Assembly (NCBI GenBank): GCA_022496185.1
Contig: WTXG01000030.1
Coordinates: 1-64,000 of the forward strand
Length of the DNA stretch: 64,000 nt
Direction of reading: 5' to 3'
Origin: Multifurca ochricompacta
Lineage: Eukaryota; Basidiomycota; Agaricomycetes; Russulales; Russulaceae
Shown one piece after another: positions 49,380 through 60,353 of the stretch. A program made the translations under genes and the position numbers. The first letter of the stretch is position 1, and each line of letters opens with the position of its first letter. Below the pieces are notes generated by a model. The model did no database searches, was not told the origin of the DNA, and worked only from the letters and a program-made list of their open reading frames with translations.

Positions 49380-52235
49380 CTAAACGATCAGCAACTGCAG
49401 GCCAGCCGTAAGAAGTCCGAGCCCGAATAACGCACGAGGCGCCACGGATATCTGGAGGGCCCCATTCTTTTTGCCACCAGAGCCCGTAGTACCAGAAATG
49501 CTAGCCTCAACAATCGGGTCAGGGCATTTTGGCTCGACGAGTTGGCTGCCAAAGGTGTTCGCGACCCAGAGCACGACGCCATTCGTCCAACCAAAGCCAG
49601 CTTGAACCGTGTACTCTCCACCACGCCCGCCGCTATCGATGTCGCGGGTAGAGAACTTCTCAAACATCTACCAAAAGCCGGTGATGAGTTACGCGTCGGC
49701 GGGGGGGCCAAGGGACAGATTAGCTAAGCGGAAGGCCACAACTCACGTTTCCAGTGTTGTTGATACTTTGGCTAACATTCAGCTGCTGATCCGTTAATCT
49801 TGGAAAGAGATTCGGGATTGACCCGCCAGTGGCATGCCTGGTGTCACGCCCCCAGAGACCGTCAGATGGTTCAACGCATAAATAGGCGAACAAGACACAC
49901 TGACCAGCTACACAACGCACTCGTGATGTAACGATTCGCAAGTCCCCGAGCAAGAGCATCGCGCCAACCCTCACCAGCTGTGGCATTGCCACCATTGGCA
50001 AATGTCCCATTCAAAGCGTTGATATCTGCGCTGCTCCCAGTGCTCGAAGCGTTCTTGCCGCCTTCAACTACCTGTCCAGGCAGCGCACTTTCCTCCAAGC
50101 CAAGCTGTCCGCTTGGCACAAGTGCAAAAGCGGATTTTCCACTTGGCGGTTGTGGGATTGCACCGCTTGACACGTTGGCTGGGAGCGCGCGCAAGGCTTG
50201 CAGCGCGATGTACTGATGGGGTGGCCAAGCATTCGGGGCGTCCCATTGCAGACCAGACTCAACGAATGTTGTCGGATATGTGCCATTATAGCGCCGGAGC
50301 ACCATGTTGATACTTGAGAAGAAGCCAAACGCATTGGTCGAGTTCGAGACAAGTTCATCGGGGACAATGCCGGCCCACAGTGGGTAGAAAGTGGCAGCGG
50401 AGAAAAACCCATTACGTGAATTCGAGGTCAGGTTGAAATCATAAAACGCGAGTTTTGAAGAATCCCAAAGGAGGTCGATGATGCCAGCGCGGATATTCGC
50501 TGCTGTCTCCGTGTGTGTGGAAGCGGCAGTACTGTTAACGTGGCTCCCTGAGTTGTAGAAATTCGCGAGAATGAGGTTGGACTTGTCTAGCAAAAGGGTA
50601 AGATACACAATCACACCATCTAGGTCGGGTACGCGTACATAGAATAGAGTTCAAGTCAACAGGGATGTGGTTCTTGACATTCAGAGAACGAAGCGCAGGG
50701 GCGGTATTGTTACTTCCGCCAGCCACGGGCAGTGAAATGAACCGGGTGCTGTAATCCCAACCTGTGGAGAAAAGTGCTTGGTCAACCTGGAAACGAATAA
50801 CCGGGGGAAGGTCTGACCTGTCTCAGCCCCAGTAGCGAGTTCAGAATAGAGCTCGGCCTGCTGCGACTCATTCAAAGGAATTTTGAGCGATGGGTCGTTA
50901 ACGGTCTTGTAATCTAGGAAAAACGGGTTCATGAATGGAACTATGTGGTAAGGAAGAAGCATATGATATACCAGTCAGGTAAGATTCAGGCCGGGGAGCA
51001 CTGTTGGTGACGGCATAGCGTGAGAGTGTGTAGGTCTTGTTCGTATAAGGGCTAGTGACGGTGATAGAACGGTTTTCGCTCCACCATGCCAATTCCCGCT
51101 ACGTTAAAGGATTAGTGGTCCGAAGTAAAGGTGAAGAATAATCACGTACCTCGGCCAACGGGAGCGCACGATCGAGGATAGTAGTATCGTTCGTAGCAGT
51201 GACATATGTGGCGAGCATCTAATTCATTTTTCGTCAGTACATTTAGACTGTCACAGCACGATGGTCATACCCAAATGAACAAAGGGGGTTGCGAGCGGTT
51301 CAAGTCTAGATGAATGCAGTATTAGCGTATGCCCAAAAAGGAGAGGGAGGCGTGGTACAATATATGCGGCCGCCATTGGGAATGAATCCAAACAACTCAA
51401 TTTCGTCCATGAAATTTTGTAGCGTTTCCTTGGCGACGTCAAATAGTTGAGACTGAATAAGACCCTCGATTATCCAGAAGCTGTCCCAATAGTCTGCAGG
51501 CTGCAATTAGTGCTTGAAATAGAGGACACATATACAAGAGGCACCCACATTGCTCACGGAACCGCCCACCTGGGACTACGAATGTATGATTAAGTGGTAT
51601 GAGCGTGCTCTCACAAGATTTTCCGTCACACAAAGTCGATGAGTTGGTCCCGCGAATGAGCTGTGTCCAGTAGCTATGGACGATTTGGGCAAAACCTCTG
51701 AGCAACGGATCCGTGACGTTGTTCAAGAAAGGCGGGTTCGCGTTGAAGCTGGGGAGAGCTTGAGCCTCGAGCTCAAGACCTTCTCCGCGGAAGTTGTTGT
51801 CGACGAAGCTGAGCACGGCACCCTCAGTAGCATTAGTCGCGTTGATGGCCGCAAACGCAGCCAGGACAGACTGCTGATTCGAATTGGTGGGCTTATCGAC
51901 GAAAGTTTTTTGGTCCGACCAAAGCTCAGCGACATTGACGGTTTGCAGGAGCTAGATAGTATGCGGGTCAGAATTGAAACTTAACACAAAATGTCCACGT
52001 GACAGACCGCTCCAGGGCAGAATATCTCGCTCGGACACCAAGCTTGCACTGGGGGTAATGCTACTTGGGAAGGCAATGTAGCCGTAAGAGAGGCGGTTGG
52101 ACTAGCAACAGACGTTGCAAGGGTGATGGTTGGAACGCCAGTAGTCACTCCAGCAGGCGCTGTGGTAGTAGATGCCTGAGGAACAGCACGCGTGGCGTGA
52201 ATGACGTGGGCCAAGATGGCCCATTTTGTGAACAT
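49380..52235 (-). CDS. Secreted or membrane-anchored alpha,alpha-trehalase (GH37)
   Basis: Hydrolyses trehalose to two glucose molecules. A signal peptide (MFTKWAILAHVIHATRA) and a Thr/Ala/Ser-rich linker precede the catalytic domain. Recognised by LLQTVNVAELWSDQKTFVD, GH37 signature 1 (PGGRFRE, then YYWDSFWI after an intron), ELFGFIPNGGRIY, RDWDYSTRF-type context (GWDYSTRFI), and signature 2 QWDAPNAWPPHQY. The C-terminal end has EYTVQAGFGWTNGVVLW, typical of the family. It then runs into a Ser/Gly/Lys segment and a final hydrophobic stretch (LFGLGLLTAGLQLLIV), suggesting a GPI or membrane anchor. About 750 residues, eleven or so GT-AG introns. The first intron must use GTGGAC as donor to keep frame. 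Extracellular or wall-bound trehalose use is likely. Confidence 0.93.
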
Positions 52236-52985
52236 AGTGTTGGTTGGAACTATGAAGCGACCCAGATTGAGCTCACTGAGAAATGGGCTCCTTCACAGCA
52301 CAGAAACTATTTGAGGGTTCTGCTAAGGTGGCAGGGACACTATAGTCACAACCGTGATCGGGGTGCGATCACTAACTCTCAGACTCGGGGTAATGGCGAC
52401 GACGAGGTATTTGAGGGGTCGTCGCGATCAGATGACTAGGGAACTTTTTGCGTTTGGTGAGACGCGTAGTCGCCAACATGTCATGTGAACCGTTTGCCAT
52501 AAGCCAAGGAACGATCTACTCACGAGGATTTCCCACCGTCGTTGACCAATTGTTAACATTGCCATCATCACCATCATCTCGTCGTAGGAGGGTTTTGTGA
52601 GGAAATTTGACCATGTACTTCTCAAGCTTGTACAAACGATGCTCGACACTCGTTTTTCGGCTTCAGTACCTGAGACCTGGGGTACAGGCCCCGATCAGTC
52701 TGTCGGAGATGTTTCACGTGTCGTGTCAACTCAGGGCCACATTAATTACATACAGTAGCCGACCCGTGACCATATGATCAATGCCAGTAACCCGAGAAAT
52801 GTTTGATGGATAATCTAATTTTTTTAAATTAACATTTGGCCATTGACTTAGGTCCCTGATGGGTTTTTGTTGGGGTTATCTGTAGGGTTGCGGAAAAAAT
52901 AGGTACTTTTTTACCCAATATTTACCAGGTCACGTGCCCACATGACTCATACAGCAAATGGAAGAAAAGGTGCATAACTATCTAT
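52236..52985. other. Intergenic upstream of the trehalase
   Basis: No gene recognised. Near 52890-52950 an AT-rich block with ACCCAATATTTACCAGGTCACGTG resembles the ends of repeat family X. Confidence 0.4.
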
Positions 52986-53321
52986 TTGTTGCACGTTTTT
53001 GACATTTTATCATCAAAGGCTCGCTTGCATGCTAATTCAAAACTGTCTATGAAATTTTTTGATATCAAGAACAGGTTCTTTTCGAAGTCAGATGGCAAAC
53101 TGGATGAGAATCCGGATGACGACGAGGATGATAGTTGGTTGGATGAGCCGAATCTTGAGACGTTTCGTCCTGAACATTCTCTCGAGGTCTGACTAACCAT
53201 TAATCTGCCATCTCAGTGTCTTGCAGCAACTCTTTCTGATGAACCATCAAGTGACACTTCTGTGGCTGCTCCTAACCCTCCAGAAACTATTGGAGACAAC
53301 AACTTCTCGATGGAATTTTAA
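52986..53321 (+). pseudogene. Two-exon fragment, probably the 3' end of an element-borne or relic gene
   Basis: The first exon is rich in charged residues (KLDENPDDDEDDSWLDEP) and ends LETFRPEHSLE. After a good GT-AG intron (about 53189-53218) a second exon (CLAATLSDEPSSDTS) runs to a stop at 53319-53321. There is no domain and no plausible 5' exons upstream. It is bounded by X-like AT-rich, CACGTG-containing sequence on both sides, which suggests it was carried by that element. Identity unknown. Confidence 0.35.
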
Positions 53322-53324
53322 TTG

Positions 53325-53790
53325 AAAACACCACGTGATACTTTCACGTGATATTTTACCGGTAAACAGTAATATCCCTATTATCTATCGCAGAGTCACG
53401 TGGTTTAACATGCACATGATACAACAGCTAACTATTTTTTTTTTGGAATCGAATTTATTCGCGCTTCAGGGCCGTGCCCAAATCGCGCGGCTGTACTACT
53501 GGTACATAGTAACTACTGTATGATCAGGAGAGAGTAATGGAGAACTATCATGTATAAAACCTCTTGGTAGAGGGTAAAGTAAAGGAGGGTGTGTAAGGGA
53601 AAAAGAAAAAAGGAAGGGGAGGAGAGCCCATGGAAAGGTGTGAAAGGTGAACTTACCCAAATAACTCAGACTTAATCTGGCTCGCGAGGTCGTTCCGAAG
53701 AAAAGGGCCCGTGAAGGCCCGCGTGTCCTGGATGAAAGTGAGCAAATCCTCGAAGTAAGGTTTATGGTTGAAGAGAAGGAGTACCCTCGA
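53325..53790. repeat. Repeat family X, copy 3
   Basis: Begins with CACGTGATACTTTCACGTGAT and TTTACCGGTAAAC, then the core GGAATCGAATTTATTCGCGC. On the minus strand this is a GAATAAATTC signal followed by a run of ten A. It carries the exon fragment FIQDTRAFTGPF before the GTAAGTTCACC donor. The fragment retains its intron boundary, so it was copied as DNA rather than from a spliced transcript. Confidence 0.6.
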
Positions 53791-53858
53791 TTAACCCTCG
53801 ATTCTCACCCAGAACCTTTTCTCCCTTGGGGTTGGGGTTTTCCATTGTTTGTTTACAC

Positions 53859-54475
53859 TGTAAGGATGGCTCGGGCGTAGAGCATGAAACAGCGAGCTAT
53901 CGCCTCTCCTGAATTAGAGCACTTAGTTTCGTATATCTTAATAATAATTATAACTTTTCTTGTCGTATCGTTTGCATTCCGGGCCGCATGCCCGTCCATT
54001 CCTTACACCAGTTTCACTACCTCCCCGTCTTGCCAGGTTTCTACCTCTCCGTCAACATCATCTCCGCCTTTATTGCCTGGCATCATCTCACTTGTCTCCT
54101 TTTAATCCTAATTTATCCTCTTTCTGCTTCATAAATAGGTCTCTCTGCAAGTATATAAAGGTACATACAATGCTTGTAGTAGACCAGCCAGTGAGCCAAC
54201 AGAAGCAGAAATCAAACGGCATTTCTCCCCCCTTCTCTATCTCTCTTTTGTGTGCTAAAGAACTTCTTGATGACATTGAGCACAAGGTCAAACGGAACCA
54301 GCAAAGCAGTAGATTTGCAACAGTTCAAAGCACGATACACCCTCCTTCGAAGTCTTACTTATCTCTGGGACTCCTTCCACGCTCTCTTCTACCTCTCTCC
54401 TCTCGGGAACTCTCTGCCTCGCACTCACCGCGGATTAGATCCGTACTACACACTACACACATTCATTTCACCTGT
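53859..54475 (+). repeat. LTR-like repeat, copy B
   Basis: Starts TGTAAGGATGGCTCGGGCG and has GTATATAAAGGTACATACAATG at about 54150-54171. It continues to ATTAGATCCGTACTACACAC. Opposite orientation to copies A and C. No flanking target duplication identified. Confidence 0.65.
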
Positions 54476-54579
54476 CCACCTTGTAGCTACTATGTCCCTA
54501 GTTGTAGCCGCGCCATTTGGGCACCGCGACTTAAGTCGATTCAAAAAATAAAAATAAAAAAAATAACCCTTGATTCGAT

Positions 54580-55265
54580 TAACCCACATTTGTGTAGATA
54601 AACCTCTGTTTGTTGTTGTTTACATCCAACCTTACGGGTATGTAGCTTGCTTGTTCCCACTTTATCATCTTCCTATCCTGCATGTCCGGGCACTTCCTCA
54701 TTTCTACAGGAATGAACCATGACCACTGGCTTATGTTACTTACTAGATTCCTGACCATAAAGTATGTGGTTCTGGTACCGCCGTTAAAAACATGTGATAT
54801 GCGACGCCTCGACTGACTCTAGGCTTGAAGCCTCTCGAGTCTTCTACATGTCCTGCTAAGCGACTAGCTGTCAGTATCACGGTTGCCTGCCTGGATGCGT
54901 GGGTTCCAAGGTCATCTTTATGGTCTTGCATGAGTGTGCCGATGACTTCAGCTCTTTGATTACGGTGGAATGATAGAGTATTGAAGTCCGCTCACAAAGT
55001 CCACTCACAAGGATGGAATGTTACAATTATCATATCATGAAATTGTCTTGTCTTAGGCTCGATTGGCTAACCAGCTCCTTCATTCTGTTCATACATCATG
55101 CAATACGGTACCCAGTTCCATGGCATCACCGTGATGCGCCATCATTTTGTCCAGAGGTTAATCCAATGCCAATAGTTGAACCTTTCTCTTTGTGAAGCGA
55201 ACGAGGGACAGCCGACAACATAATGCCATATTGGGGTTCCGATCATCTGGGGGTCTTCATCAGAG
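54580..55265 (+). repeat. Duplicated segment S, copy 2
   Basis: Partner of 45965-46655; see that entry. The two copies lie on opposite sides of the trehalase gene. Confidence 0.85.
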
Positions 55266-56460
55266 AAGCGCTACCACCTCTAATCAGCACCTCAACCCAC
55301 ATCATTCACGAGACATTTCAGTCCAGTCTCCTGTACAAGTTACACTTCACCCACCAGTATGCGTTCCACTCGGTCATGCTGGCCATCCCTCAGGGGGTGG
55401 CCCCACTCGCATTGTCAGCTAGTACGGAGCCCCCATACGGCTAGACTCAGTATAGTATGTGACAGCGGAAGCGGAACGGAATGATAAAAAGCTACTTGCT
55501 TCCATTTGCAACCATTTTCATGTTCTTATGACAATTCTTTTGGTGACAAGTAGGGGGAGCGAGGAACGATGATTTGATTTTCAATCTGGACCTCGCCCAT
55601 CATGGTTTTAGGTCTTATATGTTTCTGTGGAGTAAGTGACAGCCTCATCCCCTGATGGCAATACTCTACCTGGGTCTCAGAATATGAAAATAGCTGTCCT
55701 TTTCGGAGAAACTGAGCCACGCCGAGTATACGCCTGTTGGACAAGGTGGAATGGCTCCCCTACTGACAGAGTAGTGGGCTGCTGGCACAAGGGAAAGACA
55801 CATATCAATGGCCCCAACAATTGCTACTTGGTGGTTAATTGCCATGCAATCGAATCCTGCCCGCTTTGACCCGCTTTAGGTTGCTAGTTCCAGCGGTGCA
55901 TGCAAGTCGTCTCCGTGAAGACACTCTAGAGCCGACATACAGGGAATTCCTACAAACATGGTTAAATGAAGAAACAGACAGCAGGTCGACAATATCAAGC
56001 AAATAACACCTGCGAATGCGAATGCATTGAGTTTGTACGGCTTTGTCATCATGTCGTGACCGGTAAGGACGGTTCCGTGGGCGATCGCTGCCGACCAACC
56101 TCTGAAAGCCAAGTGACTTTCTAGCAATCATACAAGCCCCTGCATGGTCCTCTTATATACTCGGCTCCCGGAATATAGAACTGGTCATTCTCGCATCTCC
56201 ATGGAATTGGGAGGCTCCCCTCATTTCCGGGCCTGGTCCCTTGAGCTACTTTGAAATTCGGTCCATGAGTCTGTTCCTCCAAAGATGTCCAGTGTCCATT
56301 CGCACCCCAAACAGTGTTGATGTTCAATGGAAGCAATCAATCAATCAGCCAAGACGGAAAATCTGTTTCCAGTCATTCCATGAACCGAATTATTCGCTAA
56401 TTCGTTTCGTGTAGTTGCTTCGGAATACATCGTGATGCTTCGTGATTTTGTCAACCAGTG
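55266..56460. other. Intergenic upstream of esterase #2
   Basis: No gene firmly supported. A minus frame of 83 codons at 55876-56127 contains one hydrophobic stretch (AFAFAGVICLILSTCCLFLHL) but no other support. Confidence 0.4.
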
Positions 56461-56462
56461 AC

Positions 56463-56471
56463 GCATAAAAT
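56463..56471 (+). promoter_or_regulatory. TATA-like box of esterase #2
   Basis: GCATAAAAT, followed by CCCTCTCATATGAA, corresponds to the TATATAAT...CCCTCATATGAA block before esterase #3, at the same distance (about 70 bp) from the ATG. Confidence 0.45.
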
Positions 56472-56536
56472 CCCTCTCATATGAAGTCAGCTGGAACCAA
56501 GGTCATTTTATCTCTCCTGGAAGTCGCTACCTGGAC

Positions 56537-58994
56537 ATGCTAACAAACCGCTCAGCACTGATCTTGTTAGCCGCGTGGGCTCTCTCTGCTCTTGCTTCTC
56601 CTATAAAACCCCTCGTAGTCCAGGACTCTATTTACCATCTGGCCACAAATGATATCTGTCTTGATACCGAGTCAGATCCCTCACAGGAATTAGTAGCTGC
56701 ACAAGTTTTTCTCGACGATGGTGTTGTTGTTGGCTTTCAAGAGGGTGCTGCAGATAAGTTCTTAGGAATTCCGTTCGCGGAACCTCCGTGAGTATTATCT
56801 ATTTTTAAGGATGATTTTCTGACAGTTTTTACACAGGACTGGTCAGCGGCGTCTGCGGGGGCCAGAGCCCATCCCACCATACGAGGGCTTACTCTACGCC
56901 CAGAAATTCGGCAAATCTTGCCCACAGCAGGAGTTGGTTTTCCCGAAAGTAGACTCTCAGCTACTCCTCGATATTGGTAGTGTTGTGGGTAGGCTGTATG
57001 AGAAACTTACGCCTGATGACGAGGACTGTAAGGGATATATTCTATCCTCAAGCCGCTCCGAGCTAAACTATTCTTTAGGCCTAACCATAAATGTTGTGAG
57101 GCCTTCCGGTACTAAGCCTGGATCAAAGCTACCTGTCGTTGTCGTAGGTACTTTCATGCTCGCTCGTTACTTTCCTGTTCAAGAAAAGTCCGATTCCAGT
57201 GGATATTTGGCGGTGGATTTGAACTTGGTGGAACATCCACGTTTGTCTCAATTCTGACGTTTCAGTGGCGCAGTCTGAGATTTGTATTCGCAGGTATGAT
57301 GGGGGAGTCATAGTCTCTCGTTCGATTGAACTCGGTGAACCGTGTATCTTCGTTAGCATGAATTATCGGTGAGATTTATATACACACGCGAAGACAGCGG
57401 TCTGACACCCATTTCGATAGTCTCTCTGGTATGCTTGGAAATGTGTTTCCTAGCGCATTAGCCCTAAGTTGTCTAATCTTCTAGCTTTCGGCTTCCTCCC
57501 CGGAAGAGAAGTGAAAGAGGCGAAGATTGGTAATCTGGGCCTCCAGGATCGTGAGCCGCTGTCCTGTTTCAAGTTCGAGATAATTTACACATGAATTTCT
57601 AGAACGGCTGGCATTGAAGTGGATACAGACCTACATTTCAGAGTTTGGCGGCGACCCTTCAAAGGTGACGATGTGAGTGACCTCTATCCCACCAGATGTC
57701 ATCATCTAACTTGTGTGCAGCTGGGGAGAAAGCGCGGGTGCTATCTCGGTATCGCTACACATGCTAACAAACAAGGGAAATCAAGAGGGGTTATTCCGAG
57801 GTGCCATCATGCAGTCCGGTGGACCGATCCCAGTTGGTGATATTGAGAACGGCCAACAATATTATGACTTCATGGTTGAGAGGACCGGCTGCCGGAACCA
57901 CAATGACACCCTTGAATGCCTACGCAAGGTCCCCTACAGTACGTTCAAGCATGCTATGGATGAGTCTCCGAACTTTTTCGCATACCAGGTAAGAAACCCA
58001 ATTTCACCACCATTGCGTTAATTATATTTCCGCAGGGACTTGTGCTGGCGTGGTTGCCCCGTGTTGATGGGGTATTCCTGACGGAGCCTCCTCAACACGC
58101 TGTTTTACGCGGTCATGTGTCAAACGTGCCTATGATTACAGGTATGTTGAACTAGTCATATTCCACAGCGAAGTTGATCTGTATGTCAGGAAACTGTGAC
58201 GACGAGGGTTCCTTATTCTCTATCTCCACGAAAAATATCTCGTAAGGATACTAACCCATTTTTCAGTTCAATTCTAACCACACCATTTCTATAGCACCAG
58301 TGCCGATATGAAGGACTACCTGAAGCTATATATGATGCCCAAAGCTAAAGACGCGGAGATAGACCTCCTTATGAAGTATTATCCGGATGACCAAAGGGCT
58401 GGTTCTCCCTTCGATACTGGATTGAAGAATGCACTCAGTATGATCGTCCATACTGGCAGTCGCAACTGAAAGCTATATGGTTCTTAGGTCCGCAATTCAA
58501 GCGTACTGCCGCCCTTCAAGGTGATTTTGTGTTCCACGGCCCACGTCGATTCTTCTTGAAGCAGAGGGCCTCCAAGCAGAACTCTTGGGGATTTAGTATG
58601 TTCTGAATGACCCAATTAGTTGCTTGTTTCTTATGTGCTTCACAGTATGGAAGCGTGTCAAATCCACACCTTTCCTCGGAACGGTCTGTGCACCGTCCGA
58701 CTCTCTCCGTGTCCAGGGCAGCTGATATTTCGCTTTTAGGCTCACGCTACAGACCTCGTTAATTCTATTATCGCACCGGGGGAACTGATGGACTACGTGA
58801 TTCATTTTACGAGTAACCTGAACCCGAATGGCAAGAAAGGTCTTGGGATCCCGTGGCCGCAGTGGAACCCCCGAGATCCTAAAGCAATCGTCCTCCAAGA
58901 CAGCACTCTTTTCCCCGTCGTCATTGGTAACGATAACTATCGCTCTGACCCCTTGGACTATGTTGCGAATATGTCTTTGGTTTACCCTATCTGA
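56537..58994 (+). CDS. Secreted type-B carboxylesterase #2
   Basis: A tandem paralogue of esterase #3. It has a signal peptide (MLTNRSALILLAAWALSALA), then DKFLGIPFAEPP, DEDC-LTINVVRPS, WIFGGGFELGG, NYR-LS-AFGFLPG, and the nucleophile elbow WGESAGA. Then come SGGPIPVGDIENGQQYYD, catalytic Glu in NCDDEGSLFS (codon 58204-58206), and the His in TAHATDLVN. The C-terminus PLDYVANMSLVYPI ends at 58992-58994. Intron positions match esterase #3 one for one, including the 8-nt exon at 57421-57428. The frame is intact throughout. About 560 residues. The acid and ester specificity cannot be told from sequence. Confidence 0.92.
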
Positions 58995-60280
58995 GGGATA
59001 CCGAGCACCTACTATTTGTCTTCCGAGTCTTGCACGTGTATAGTGGTGACACGCCCTCGCGGAGGTGTCCTCACCGTTTATGTCTAAATCATATCTCTTG
59101 CAATTCGAACTTGAGTATCATCTTCCTGGCCTTTTGGATGGACCGACTATCAAAGACGATGAATATCCCGAGTCAGGCAGCCGTGAACACCAAGGCGGGC
59201 TATCTGAGGGTAGCATAGATCGCAGTTCTCAGTTAGAAGGAATTTTCTCATCGACCACGCACCAACGTTGCCAATAACAGCCTCGACGGGGAGTACCCCC
59301 CCTTCCTTGTATAATTTCGGAGCCCATCCTACAAACCGCCTCTATCATACTGCTTGAGTTCTTCCGCACACTGTGTCCTCTTTTTCTTGTTCCACGCGGT
59401 TAATGGGGCCAAGCCTTCCCCCATTGTCCTGTTCGCTTTATCAATCAGGCGGCGGCGCCTGTGTATCTGTCAGCTCAGATATGGGAACGTACTGAATTGT
59501 TAGCATCGTGAAGGTTCTGTAAGTAATGGCCACGATTTCATCATCTAATCCAGTCCGCCTGACATCGACTGGCACAACTCTAAGGCCATAATTGGGAAAA
59601 TACGAAAGAGAGACCTAAGTGCTGTAGGGAGCGGAAGTGATGGTAAGGCGACTTACGTGTTTTTCTGATGCATATTAGAGAAATGAGATGGAGTCGAAAT
59701 GATCCGCCACCGAGTGGAAAGGCCAAGTCTATATACACGTGAGAACGTGTTATGACGCTATAGTAGTCCGAGGAACGGATCCATATTCTATCACCATGAA
59801 TCATGGATGCGACTTGGAGAGAGTAGGGCGAGCAAGATATTCACATGGATTGTGTATTACCGTCCCGAGAACGGTAGTCAGGAGGCCAAAAAACTGACAT
59901 GAAGCTCCGAATTGACTGGTAGAGCGATGTGGGTTTGGATCATTGCTGGTATGGTCAGTTTTATGTGGGCATTTATCCTTACACTATCTGACATCGTCCT
60001 ATAATTAGCTCCTCCGCGAGTTACCAATTGGCAGTCTCACTGATCACCAACAATTCACCGTTGGTGATCATTCCACCATTGGTAATGTTGATGTTGAGCT
60101 ATGTGACTTAGTCAGGTGACTTCGCTCGCTTGTTAAAGTGTTGAATTGTACCATTCTTTAGACCACCCTTGTGTCGCTACCGGATCTGTCTCAACACCTG
60201 TTTCCAGTCATGCCACGAACCGAATTATCTTCCGCACAGCGGCCTTTTGGGGTAGTATGCCTGTGATTTTCTCAACGAGA
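58995..60280. other. Intergenic between esterases #2 and #3
   Basis: Contains an inverted-repeat structure (next entry). The stretch from about 60185 (TGTTTCCAGTCATGCC...GAACCGAATTAT) matches the upstream region of esterase #2, showing that the promoter was duplicated with the gene. Confidence 0.6.
60020..60085. repeat. Nested inverted repeats upstream of esterase #3
   Basis: Inner perfect arms TGATCACCAAC (60041-60051) and GTTGGTGATCA (60060-60070) with an 8-nt loop are enclosed by outer arms TTACCAATTGG and CCATTGGTAA. It could extrude as a cruciform, act as a binding site, or be a MITE core. Confidence 0.6.
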
Positions 60281-60283
60281 GCG

Positions 60284-60291
60284 TATATAAT
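60284..60291 (+). promoter_or_regulatory. TATA box of esterase #3
   Basis: TATATAAT lies about 65 bp upstream of the ATG at 60354. Confidence 0.55.
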
Positions 60292-60353
60292 CCCTCATAT
60301 GAACCAGCTTAAACCTGAGCCCTTTTGTCTCTTAGAGCCACCACGATTTGGCC

